Source: Luzula sylvatica
Taxonomy: Eukaryota; Streptophyta; Magnoliopsida; Poales; Juncaceae
Assembly (NCBI GenBank): GCA_946800325.1
Contig: OX326957.1
Location: 25,887,054 to 25,951,053, forward strand
Direction of reading: 5' to 3'
Length of the DNA stretch: 64,000 nt
The position numbers and the translations under genes are program-made. The notes below the pieces were generated by a model. It saw only the letters and a program-made list of their open reading frames with translations. It did not search any database and was not told where the DNA came from. Positions 51,620-63,475 of this stretch are shown here, piece by piece; position 1 is the stretch's first letter, and the number at the start of each line of letters is the position of its first letter.

Positions 51620-53195
51620 TATGTGTAAAACAACCAAAATACTCAATTTTCGTGTCGCACTCGAAATACTCCATAATTGAAGATTAACACAAACAAATTT
51701 CAAATTTTTCAAAAATTTCTTAGAAATGCTAAAACACAAGTCTAACACCTTCAGAAATATTTAAATAAGATATTTTTATAAAAAATGGTAAAATTGAAGT
51801 GTAACACAAGCAAAATACTCAATTTTTATGTCATACTCGAAAAACTCCATAATTGTAGACTCTCACACACAAATTTCAATTATTTCAAAAATTTCTTTGA
51901 AATGCAAAATCCGAAGTCTAACACCTTCAAAAAATTTCAAATAACATATTTTTATAAAAAATGTTAAAATTCAAGTGTAACACAAGCAAAATACTCAATT
52001 TTCTTGTCATACTCAAAATACTCCATAATTGAAGAGTCACACACACAAATTTCAATTATTTCAAAAATTTCTTAAAAATTCAAAACAGAAGTCTAACACC
52101 TTCAAATAATTCAATTAATATATATTTTTTAAAAATGTTAATATATATGGGTAAAACAAGCAAAATACTCAATTTTTGTGTCGCACTCGAAATACTCCAT
52201 CATTGAAGACTAACATACACAAATTTCAATTTTTTCAAAAATTTCTTAGAAATGCTAAAACACAAGTCTAACACGTTCAGAAATATTTAAATAAGATATT
52301 TTTATAAAAAATATTAAAATTGAAGTGTAACACAAGCAGAATACTCAATTTTCATGTCACACTCGAAATAATCCATAATTGAAGACCCTCACACACAAAT
52401 TTCAATTATTTCAAAAATTTCTTAGAAATGCAAAGACCGAAGTCTAACACCTTCAGAAAAATTCAAATCAGATATTTTTATAAAAAATGTTAAAATTCAA
52501 GTGTAACACAAGCAAAATACTCAATTTTCATGTCATGCTCAAAATACTCGATAATTGATGACTCACGCACACAAATTTCAATTATTTCAAAAATTTCTTA
52601 AAAATGAAAAAATAGAAGTCTAACACCTTCAAAAAATTCAACGAAAATATTTATAAAAAAAAAAATTAAAATTGAAGTGTAACACCAGCAAAATACTCAA
52701 TTTTCATGTGGCTCTCGAAATACTCCATAATTCAAGACTAAAACATACAAATTTAAATTTTTTCGAAAACTTCTTAAAAATGCAAAAACAGAAGTCTAAC
52801 ACCTTCAGAAAAATTCAAATAAGATATTTTTATTAAAAATAATTGAAGTGTAATACAAGCAAAAAATACTCAATTTTCAGGTCATACTCAAAATACTCCA
52901 TAATTGAAGACTCACACACACAAATTTCTATTTTTTTCAAAAATTTATTAAAAATGGAAAAACAAATGTCAAACACCTTCAAAAAATTCCATGAAAATAT
53001 TTTTAAAAAAAATATTAAAATTGTAGTTTAACACAAGCACAATACTCAATTTTCATGTGGCACTCAAAATACTCCATAATTCAAAACTATAACATACAAA
53101 TTTCAATTTTTTCAAAAATTTCTTAAAAATGCAAAAATTGAAGTCACCTTAAAAAAAATTGAATAAAAATATTTTTATAAAAATTGTTAAAATCG
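51620..53195 (+). repeat. Block 5 right end, partial and diverging copy
   Basis: P1 (opening TATGTGTAAAAC) to P8 are in order, and a P9-like monomer starts near 53025 (GTAGTTTAACACAAGCAC). Its subunit 3 is damaged near 53145, where GAAGTCACCTT lacks TAACA-type bases. The next monomer (CGAAGTGTAACAAATGC, near 53196) is not P10. P5 near 52322 has GTCACACTCG, a beta feature. The regular array ends here. Confidence 0.75.
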
Positions 53196-53715
53196 AAGTG
53201 TAACAAATGCAAAATACCCAATTTTCATGTCGTACTCAAAATACTCCGAAATTGAAGACTAACACACACAAATTTCAATTTTTTTCAAAAATTTCATAAA
53301 AATGCAAAAACAGAAGTCTAAGGCCTTAAAATAATTCATTTAAGATATTTAAAAAAAATGATCAAATTTATGTGTAACACAAGCAAAATACTGAAATTTC
53401 ATGCCGCACTCAAAATACTCCATAATTGAAGACTAACACACACAAATTTCAATTATTTCAAAATTTTCTTTAAAATGCAAAAACAGAAGTCTAACACCTT
53501 AAGAAAAATTCAAATAAGATATTTTTATAAAAAATATTAAAATTGAAGTTTAACACAAGCAAAATACTCAATTTTCATGTCGTACTCAAAATACTCCATA
53601 ATTGAAGACTCACACACACAAATTAAAAAAATTTCAAAAATTTATTAAAAATGGAAAAATAGAAGTCTAACACCTTCAAAACATTCAATGAAATTATTTT
53701 TATAAAAAATGTTAA

Positions 53716-54746
53716 AATTCAAGTGTAACACAAGCAAAATACTCAAATTTCATGTCGCACTCAAAATACTCCATAATTGAAGACTAACACGCACAAATTT
53801 CACTTATTTCAAAATTTTCTTAAAAATGCAAAAACAGAAGTCTAACACCTTAAGAAAAATTCAAATAACATATTTTTTATAAAAAATGTTTAAATTGAAG
53901 TGTAACACAAGCAAAATACTCAATTTTCATGTCATACTCAAAATACTCCATAATTGAAGACTCACACACACAAATTTCAATTATTTCAAAATTTTCTTAA
54001 AAATTCAAAAACAGAAGTCTAACGCCAAAAAAATATTGAATGAAAATATTTTTAAAAAAAATTAAAATTGAAGTGTAACACAAGTAAAATACTCAATTTT
54101 CATGTGCCACTTAAAATACTCCATAATTCAAGACTAACACATACAAATTTAATTTTTTTCAAAAATTTCTTAAAAATGCAAAAACAGAAGTCTAACACTT
54201 TCAGAAAAATTCAAATAGGATATTTTTATAAAAAATAATTGAAGTGTTACACAAGCAAAAAAACTCAATTTTCATGTCATATTCAAAATACTCCATAATT
54301 GAAGACTCACACACACAAATTTCTATTTTTTCAAAAAATTATTAAAAATGGAAAAACAAAAGTCAAACACCTTCAAAAAATTCAATGAAAATATTTTAAA
54401 AAAAAATATTCAAATTGAAGTGTAACACAAGCACCATACTCAATTTTCATGTGGCACTCAAAATACTCCATAATTCAAGACTAACACATACAAATTTCAA
54501 TTTTTTCAAAAATTTGTTAAAAATGAAAAAACTGAAGTCTAACACCTTCAAATAATTCAAATAATATATTTAAAGAAAAATGTTAAAATTTAAGGGTAAA
54601 ACAAGCAAAATACTCAATTTTAGTGTCGCACTCGAAATACACCATAATTGAAGACTAATACACACAAATTCCAATTTTTTCAAAAATTTCTTAAAAATGC
54701 AAAAACAGAAATCTAACGCCTTCAAAATTTTCAAATAAGATATTTT
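53716..54746 (+). repeat. Left copy of a ~1.03-kb duplication
   Basis: This stretch matches 58232-59262 almost base for base at an offset of about 4,515 bp. Shared rare features are CACGCACAAATTTC (near 53788 and 58304), a damaged subunit 3 reading CTAACGCCAAAA (54017 and 58533), GTGCCACTTAAAAT (54103) and CAAGCACCATAC (54428). Similarity stops where GATATTTTAATAAG here faces GATATTTTTGTGAA in the other copy. Confidence 0.82.
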
Positions 54747-57009
54747 AATAAGAAGTGTTAAAATTGAAGTGTAACACAAGCAAAATACTCAATTTTCATG
54801 TCGTACTCAAAATACTCCATAATTGAAAACTAACACACACAAATTTCAGTTTTTTCAAAAATATCTTAATAATACAAAAGCAGAAGTCTAACACCTTCAA
54901 ATAATTCATTTAAGATATTTAAAAAAAATGACCAAATTTAAGCGTAACACAAGCAAAATACTCAATCTTCATGTCGCACTCAAAATACTCCATAATTGAA
55001 GACTAACACACACAAATTTCAATTATTTCTAAAATTTCTTAAAAATGCAAAAACAGAAGTCTAACACCTTAAGAAAATTTCAAATAAAATATTTTTATAA
55101 AAAATGTTAAAATTGAAGTGTAACACAAGCAAAATACTCAATTTTCATGTCGTACTCAAAATAATCCATAATAGAAGACTAACACACACAAATTTTAAAT
55201 TTTTTCAAACATTTATTAAAAATGGAAAAACAGAAGTCTAACACCTTCAAAAAATTCAATGAAAATATTTTTAAAAAAAATATTAAAATTGATGTATAAC
55301 ACAAGCACAATACTCAATTTTCAGGTGGCACTCAAAATACTCAATAATTCAAGACTAACACATTCAAATTTCAATTTTTTCAAAAAATTCTTAAAAATGC
55401 AAAAGCAAAAGTCTAACACCTTCAAATAATTCAATTAATATATTTTAAAAAAAATGTCAAAATATAAGGGTAAAACAAGCGAAATACTCAATTTTCGTGT
55501 CGCACTCGAAATACTCCATAATTGAAGACTAACACACACAAATTTCAATTTTTTCAAAAATTTCTTAGAAATGCAAAAACACAAGTCTAACACCTTCAGA
55601 AATATTTAAATAAGATATTTTTATAAAAATGTTAAAATTGAAGTGTAACACAAGCAAAATACTCAATTTTCGTGTCGCACTCGAAATACTCCATAATTGA
55701 AGACTCTCACACACAAATTTCAATTATTACAAAAATTTCTTAGAAATGCAAAAACCGAAGTCTAACACCTTCAGAAACATTCAAATAAGATATTTTTATA
55801 AAAAATGTTAAAATTCAAGTGTAACACAAACAAAATATTCAATTTTCATGTCATACTCAAAATACTCCATAATTGAAGACTCACACACACAAATTTCAAT
55901 TATTTCAAAAATTTCTTAAAAATACAAAAACAGAAGTCTAACACCTTCAAAAAATTCAATGAAAATATTTTTAAAAAAGAAATTAAAATTGCAGTGTAAC
56001 ACAAGTAAAATACTCAATTTTCGTGTGGCACTCAAAATACTCCATAATTCAAGAATAACACATACAAATTTAAATTTTTTCAAAAATTTCTTAAAAATGC
56101 AAAAACTGAAGTCTAACACCTTCAAATAATTTTTCAAATAATTCAATTAATATATTTAAAGAAAAATGTTAAAATTTAAGGGTAAAATAATTGAAGACTA
56201 ACACACACAAATTTCAATTTTTTCAAAAATTTCTTAAAAATGCAAAAACAGAAATCTAACGCCTTCAAAAATTTCAAATAAGATATTTTAATAAGAAGTG
56301 TCAAAATTGAAGTGTAACACAAGCAAAATACTCAATTTTCATGTCGTACTCAAAATACTCCATAATTGAAAACTAACACACACAAATTTCAGTTTTTTCA
56401 AAAATTTCTTAATAATGCAAAAACAGAAGTCTAACACCTTAAAAAAATTCATTTAAGATATTTAAAAAAAAATGACCAAATTTAAGCGTAACACAAGCAA
56501 AATACTCAATTTTCATGTCGCACTCAAAATACTCCATAATTGAAGACTAACACACAAATTTCAATTATTTCAAAAATTTCTTAAAAATGCAAAAACAGAA
56601 GTCTAACACCTTAAGAAAAATTCAAATAAGATATTTTTATAAAAAATGTTAATATTGAAGTGTAACACAAGCAAAATACTCAATTTTCATGTCGTACTCA
56701 AAATACTACTCCATAATTGAAAATTCACACACACAAATTTTAAATTTTTTCAAACATTTATTAAAAATGGAAAAACAGAAGTCTAACACCTTCAAAAAAT
56801 TCCATGAAAATATTTTTTAAAAAAATATTAAAATTGATGTATAACACAAGCACAATACTCAATTTTCATGTGGAACTCAAAATACTCCATAATTCAAGAC
56901 TAACAAATACAAATTTCAATTTTTTCAAAAAATTCTTAAAAATGCAAAAACTGAAGTCTAACACCTTCAAATAATTCAATTAATATATATAAAGAAAAAT
57001 GTTAAAATT
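54591..57009 (+). repeat. Block 6 HOR copy (2,419 bp, 14 monomers)
   Basis: The P1-like start at 54591 and the P4-like start at 55465 recur at 57010 and 57884, both 2,419 bp later. One of the fourteen monomers is truncated (56177-56308), which explains why the unit is shorter than 14 x 175. A small tandem duplication of TTCAAATAAT lies near 56119-56142 and an extra ACT near 56705. Confidence 0.7.
56177..56308 (+). repeat. Truncated monomer (132 bp)
   Basis: The opening TAAGGGTAAAA joins directly to TAATTGAAGAC of the subunit-2 start, removing about 43 bp, including the whole CAAAATACTC, GTCGCACTCG and CTCC part of subunit 1. The same position in related monomers (54591, 57010) is intact. Confidence 0.85.
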
Positions 57010-58231
57010 TAAGGGTAAAACAAGCAAAATACTCAATTTTCGTGTCGCACTCGAAATACACCATAATTGAAGACTAATACAAACAAATTCCAATTTTTTC
57101 AAAAATTTCTTAAAAATGCAAAAACAAAAATCTAACGCCTTCAAAAATTTCAAATAAGATATTTTAATAAGAAGTGTTAAAATTGAAGTGTAACACAAGC
57201 AAAATACTCAATTTTCATGTCGTACTCAAAATACTCCATAATTGAAAACTAACACACACAAATTTCGGTTTTTTCAAAAATTTCTTAATAATGCAAAAAC
57301 AGAAGTCTAACACCTTCAATTAATTCATTTAAGATATTTAAAAAAAATTACCAAATTTAAGCGTAACACAAGCAAAATACTCAATTTTCATGTCGCACTC
57401 AAAATACTCCATAATTGAAGACTAACACACACAAATTTCAATTATTTCAAAAATTTCTTAAAAATGCAAAAACAGAAGTCTAACACCTTAAGAAAATTTC
57501 AAATAAAATATTTTTATAAAAAATGTTAAAATTGAAGTGTAACACAAGGAAAATACTCAATTTTCATGTCGTACTCAAAATACTCCATAATAGAAGACTC
57601 ACACACACAAATTTTAAATTTTTTCAAACATTTAATAAAAATGGAAAAACAGAAGTCTAACACCTTCAAAAAATTCAGTGAAAATATTTTTAAAAAAAAT
57701 ATTAAAATTGATCTATAACACAAGCACAATACTCAATTTTCATGTGGCACTCAAAATACTCCATAATTCAAGACTAACACATACAAATTTCAATTTTATC
57801 AAAAATTTCTTAAAAATGCAAAAGCAGAAGTCTAACACCTTCAAATAATTCAATTAATATATTTTAAAAAAAATGTTAAAATATAAGGGTAAAACAAGAA
57901 AAATACTCAATTTTCGTGTTGCACTCGAAATACTCCATAATTGAAGACTAACACACACAAATTTCAATTTTTTCAAAAATTTCTTAGAAATGCAAAAACA
58001 CAAGTCTAACACCTTCAGAAATATTTAAATAAGATATTTTTATAAAAAATGTTAAAATTGAAGTGTAACACAAGCAAAATACTCAATTTTCATGTCATAC
58101 TCGAAATACTCCATAATTGAAGACTCTCACACACAAATTTCAATTATTTCAAAAATTTCTTAGAAATGCAAAAACCGAAGTCTAACACCTTCAGAAACGT
58201 TCAAATAAGATATTTTTTTAAAAAATGTTAA

Positions 58232-59262
58232 AATTCAAGTGTAACACAAGCAAAATACTCAAATTTCATGTCGCACTCAAAATACTCCATAATTGAAGAC
58301 TAACACGCACAAATTTCAATTATTTCAAAAAAATTTTAAAAATGCAAAAACAGAAGTCTAACACCTTAAGAAAAATTCAAATAACATATTTTTATAAAAA
58401 ATGTTTAAATTGAAGTGTAACACAAGCAAAATACTCAATTTTCATGTCATACTCAAAATACTCCATAATTGAAGACTCACACACACAAATTTCAATTATT
58501 TCAAAAATTTCTTAAAAATTCAAAAACAGAAGTCTAACGCCAAAAAAAAATTGAATGAAAATATTTTTAAAAAAAATTAAAATTGAAGTGTAACACAAGT
58601 AAAATACTCAATTTTCATGTGCCACTTAAAATACTCCATAATTCAAGACTAACACATACAAATTTAATTTTTTTCAAAAATTTCTTAAAAATGCAAAAAC
58701 AGAAGTCTAACACTTTCAGAAAAATTCAAATAAGATATTTTTATAAAAAATAATTGAAGTGTTACACAAGCAAAAAAACTCAATTTTCATGTCATACTCA
58801 AAATACTCCATAATTGAAGACTCACACACACAAATTTCTATTTTTTCAAAAAATTATTAAAAATGGAAAAACAAAAGTCAAACACCTTCAAAAAATTCAA
58901 TGAAAATATTTTTAAAAAAAATATTAAAATTGAAGTGTAACACAAGCACCATACTCAATTTTCATGTGGCACTCAAAATACTCCATAATTCAAGACTAAC
59001 ACATACAAATTTCAATTTTTTCAAAAATTTCTTAAAAATGCAAAAACTGAAGTCTAACACCTTCAAATAATTCAAATAATATATTTAAAGAAAAATGTTA
59101 AAATTTAAGGGTAAAACAAGCAAAATACTCAATTTTCGTGTCGCACTCGAAATACACCATAATTGAAGACTAATACACACAAATTCCAATTTTTTCAAAA
59201 ATTTCTTAAAAATGCAAAAACAGAAATCTAACGCCTTCAAAATTTTCAAATAAGATATTTTT
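58232..59262 (+). repeat. Right copy of the ~1.03-kb duplication
   Basis: This is the partner of 53716-54746. The shared deletion in CTAACGCC and the shared CAAGCACCATAC rule out independent origin. The flanks on both sides belong to different monomer types, so it is a segment moved or duplicated as a block of about six monomers. Confidence 0.82.
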
Positions 59263-59456
59263 GTGAAAATGTTAAAATTGAAGTGTAACACAAGCAAAAT
59301 ACTCAATTTTCATGTCATACTCGAAATACTCCATAATTGAAGACTATCACACACAAATTTCAATTATTTCAAAAATTTCTTAAAAATGCAAAAACAGAAG
59401 TCTAACACCTTAAGAAAAATTCAAATAAGATATTTTTATAAAAAAATGTTAAAATC

Positions 59457-62400
59457 GAAGTGTAACACAATTAAAATACTAAATTTTCATGTCGTACTCA
59501 AAATACTCCAAAATTCAAGACTAACACTCAAAAATTTAAATTTTTTAAAAACGTTCTTAAAAATTAAAAAACTGTACTCTCACACCTTCAAAAAATTCAA
59601 TTAAGATGTTTTTTTTAAAACAATTCTAATTGGACTGTATCACACACAAAATACTCAATTTTCATGGCATACTCAAAATACTCCATAATTTAAGACTAAC
59701 ACACACAAATTTCATGTTTTTCAAAACACTCTTAAAAATGCAAAAACAGAAGTCTAACACCTTCAAAAAAATTCAATTAAGACACTTTTTTTTTAAAAAA
59801 AAAATTGAAGTGCATCACACGCAAAATACTCAATTTTGATTTCGTACTCAAAATACTCCAAAATTGAAGACTAACACACAAAGATTTCAATTTTTTCAAA
59901 ACCAACTTAAAAATGCCAAAACAGAAGTAAAACACCTTCAAAAAATTCAATTAATATTTTTTTTCAAAAATGTCAAAATTGAAGTGTAACACAAGCTAAA
60001 TACTCAATTTTCATGTCATTACTCAAAATACTCCGTAATTGAAGACTAACATACACAAATTTCAATTTTGTCAAAAATTTCATAAAAATGCAATAACTGA
60101 AGTCGAACACCTTCAAAAAAATCAATTAATATTTCTTTTTTAAAATGTTAAAATTGAAGTGTAACACAAGCTAAATACTCAATTTTCATGTCGTACTCAA
60201 AATACTCCGTAATTGAAGACTAATAGACACAAATTTCAATTTTTTCAAAAATTTCTTCAAAATGCAAAAACTGAAGTCTAACACCTTCAAAAAATTCAAT
60301 TAAGATATTTTATTAAAAAAATGTTAAAATTGAAGTGTAACACAAGCAAAATACAAAATTTTCATGTCGTACTCAAAATACTCCATAATTCAAGACTAAC
60401 ACACACAAATTCAAAAAATTCAAAAATTTCTTAAAAATGTAACAACTGAAGTATAACACCTTGAAAAAATTCAATTAATATAATTTTTTTGAAAATGTTA
60501 AAATTGAAGTGTAACACAAGCTAAATACTCATTTTTCATGTCGTACTCAAAATACTCCATAATTGAAGACTAACACATAAAATTTCATGTTTTTCAAAAC
60601 ATTCTGAAAAAATCAAAAACGGAAGTCTAACACCTTCCAAAAATTCAATTAAGATACTTTTTAAAAAAAAATTGAAGTGCATCACACGCAAAATACTCAA
60701 TTTTGATTTCGTACTCAAAATACTCCAAAATTGAAGACTAACACACACAAATTTCAATTTGTTTCTTAACTTTCTTAAAAATGCAAAAATAGAAGTCTAA
60801 CACCTTCAAAAAATTCAATTAAGATGTTTTTTAAAACAATTAAAATTGAACTGTATCACACACAAAATACTCAATTTTGATGGCGTACTCAAAATACTCC
60901 CTAATTGAAGACTAACACACATAAATTTCCTGTTTTTCAAAACACTCTGAAAAATCCAAAAACAGAAGTCTAACACCTTGAAAAAATTCAATTAAAATAT
61001 TTTTTTTAAAAAAATGTTAAAATTCAAGTGTAACACAAGCAAAATACTAAATTTTCATGTCGTACTCAAAATACTCCGTGATTGAAGACAAACACATTGA
61101 AATATAAATTTTTTCAATAATTTCTTTAAAATGCAATAACTGAAGTCTAACAGCTTCAAAAAATTCAATTAATATTTTTGTAAAAAAAATGTTAAAATTG
61201 AAGTGTAACACAAGCTAAATACCCAATTTTCATGCCGTACTCAAAATACTCCGTAATTGAAAACTAACATACACAAATTTCAATTTTTTCAAAAATTTCT
61301 TCAAAATGTAAAAACTGAAGTCTAACACCTTCAAAAAATTCAATTAGGATATTTTTAAAAAGAATGTTAAAATTGAAGTGTAACACAAGGAAAATGCTAA
61401 ATTTTCATGTCGTACTCAAAATACTCCGTAATTGAAGACTAACACATTCAAATTTAAATTTTTTCAATAATTTCTTAAAAATGAAAAAACAGAAGTCTAA
61501 CACCTTCAAAAATTTCAATTAAGATAGTTTTTTAAAAAATGTTAAAATCGAAGTGTAACACAAGCAAAATACTAATTTTTCAAGTCGTACTCAAAATACT
61601 CCATAATTCAAAACTAACGCACACAAATTTAAATTTTTTTAAAATTTACTTAAAAATTCAAAAACTGAAATCTAACACCATCGAAAAATTCAATGAAGTT
61701 ATTTTTAGAAAAAAATGTTAAAATTGAAGTGTAACACAAGAAAAATACTTAATTTTCATGCCATACTCAAAATACTCCGTAATTGAAGACTAACACACAT
61801 AAATTTCAATTTTTTCAAAAATTTCTTAAAAATGCAAAAACAGAAGTCTAACACCTTCAAAAAATTAAATTAATATATTTTTTTACAAAATATTAAAATT
61901 GAAGTGTAACACAAGCAAAATACTCAATTTTCAAGTCGTACTCAAAATACTCCGTAATTGAAGACTAACACACACAAATTTCAATTTTTTCAAAAATTTC
62001 TTAAAAATGCAAAAACAGAAGTCTAACACCTTCAAAAAAATAAATTAAGATATTTTTTTGAAAAAAATGTTAAAATTGAAGTGTAACACAATCAAAATAC
62101 TAAATTTTCATGTCATACTCAAAATACTCTGCAATTGAGGACTAACACACACAAATTTCAATTTTTCAAAAATTTCTTAAAAATGTAATAACTGAAGTTT
62201 AACACCTTAAAAAAATTCAATTAATATATTTTTTTTTAAAATGTTAAAATTAAAGTGTAACACTAGCAAAATACTCAATTTTCATTTCGTACTCAAAATA
62301 CTTCGTAATTGAAGACTAACACACACAAATTTCAATTTTTTCAAAAATTTCTTAAAAATGTAAAAACTGAAGTCTAACACCTTCAAAAAATTCAATTAAG

Positions 62401-63475
62401 ATATTTTTTTTAAATTATGTTAAAATAGAAGTGTAACACAAGCAAAATGCTCAATTTTCATGTCGTACTCAAAATACCCATAATTGAAGACTAACACAAA
62501 CAAATTTCAATATTTTCAAAAATTTCGTAAAAATGCAAAATCTGAAGTCTAACACATTCAAAAAATTCAATTAAGATGTTTCTTCAAACAATTAAAATTG
62601 AAGTGTATCACACACAAAATACTCAATTTTCATGGCGTACTCAAAATACTCCATAATTAAAGACTAACACACACAAATTTCATGTGTTTCAAAACATTCT
62701 TAAAAATGCAAAAACAGAAGTCTAACACCATCAAAAAATTCAATCAAGATACTTTTTTTTTTTAAAAAATAATTGAAGTGCATCAGACGCAAAATACTCA
62801 ATTTAGATTTCGTATTCAAAATACTCCAAAATTGAAGACTAACACACACAAATTTCAATATTTTCAAAACTTTCTTCAAAATGTAAAAACTGAAGTCTAA
62901 CACCTTCAAAAAAATTCAATTAGGATATTTATTTAAAAAATGTTAAAATTGAAGTGTAACACAAGAAAAATACTAAATTTTCATGTCGTACTCAAAATAC
63001 TCCGTAATTGAAGACAAACACAATGAAATTTAAATTTTTTTCAATAATTTCTTAAAAATGCAATAACTGAAGTCTAACACCTTCAAAAAATTCAATTAGT
63101 ATTTTTGTAAAAAAAATGTTAAAATTGAAGTGTAACACAAGCTAAAAACTCAATTTTCATGCCGTACTCAAAATACTCCGTAATTGAGGACTAACAGACA
63201 CAAATTTCAATTTTTTCAAAAATTTCTTAAAAATGTAAAAACTGAAGTCTAACACCTTCGAAAAATTCAATTAAGATATTTTTTTTTAAAAATGTTAAAA
63301 TTGAAGTGTAACACAAGCAGAATACTAAATTTTCATGTCTCACTCAAAATACTCCGTAATGGAAGACTAACACATTCAAATTTCAATTTTTCAATAATTT
63401 CTTAAAAATGCAAAAACTGAAGTCTAACACCTTCAAAAAAGTCAATTAAGATATTTTTTAAAAAATGTTAAAATC
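59457..63475 (+). repeat. Block 7: 23-monomer unit (~4,019 bp)
   Basis: Special monomers mark this block: one opening with CTGTATCACACAC (59632, 60848, 62599 as GTGTATCAC) and one opening GAAGTGCATCACACGC with TTTTGATTTCGTAC (59807, 60674, 62774). CACAAGCTAAATAC and GCAATAACTGAAG are also typical. The series beginning TCGAAGTGTAACAC at 59457 starts again at 63476, with the same following monomers 4,016-4,019 bp later. Internal similarity is also seen at about 1,926 bp (61.0-61.7 kb against 62.95-63.6 kb), so the unit contains an older duplication. Confidence 0.75.
61901..62077 (+). repeat. Reference monomer (177 bp) showing three subunits
   Basis: This copy is close to the window-wide consensus and shows the internal plan clearly. 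Subunit 1 is 61901-61959 (59 bp), opening GAAGTGTAACAC and holding CAAAATACTC twice. Subunit 2 is 61960-62017 (58 bp), opening GAAGACTAACAC and rich in A and T tracts. Subunit 3 is 62018-62077 (60 bp), opening GAAGTCTAACAC and ending in the most variable A/T run of the monomer. TCAATT sits 21-23 bases after each subunit start. The three openings agree at 10 or 11 of 12 positions pairwise, which points to an ancient triplication of a ~58-bp unit. Confidence 0.85.

Larger units (their letters stand above)
26637..53195 (+). repeat. Block 5: 11-monomer HOR array (~1,922 bp unit)
   Basis: This is the most regular part of the window. Monomers P1-P11 can be told apart. P1 and P4 open TA(T/A)GGGTAAAAC and have TTTTCGTGTCGCACTCG. 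P2 and P5 have CTCGAAAAACTCC and GACTCTCAC. P3 and P6 open CAAGTGTAACAC and have GAAGAGTCAC. P7, P9 and P11 have CATGTGGCACTC and CATAATTCAAGAC. P8 and P10 have CATGTCATACTC and TTCTATTTT. P1 starts at 27686, 29610, 31532, 33801, 36070, 38339, 40262, 42185, 43762, 45682, 47775, 49699 and 51620. Copies contain 11, 11, 13, 13, 13, 11, 11, 9, 11, 12, 11 and 11 monomers, then a partial one. Confidence 0.92.
53196..59456 (+). repeat. Block 6: diverged relatives of block 5
   Basis: Monomers like P1/P4 (TAAGGGTAAAAC, GTGTCGCACTCG) recur at 54591, 55465, 56177, 57010, 57884 and 59106. Several have CTCGAAATACACC in place of CTCGAAATACTCC. Others have GAAGCGTAACAC-type openings or GTCGTACTC, which block 5 lacks. 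The copies 54591-57009 and 57010 onwards repeat with a 2,419-bp offset, and 53716-54746 repeats at 58232-59262 with a 4,515-bp offset. The overall order is less regular than in block 5. Confidence 0.75.
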
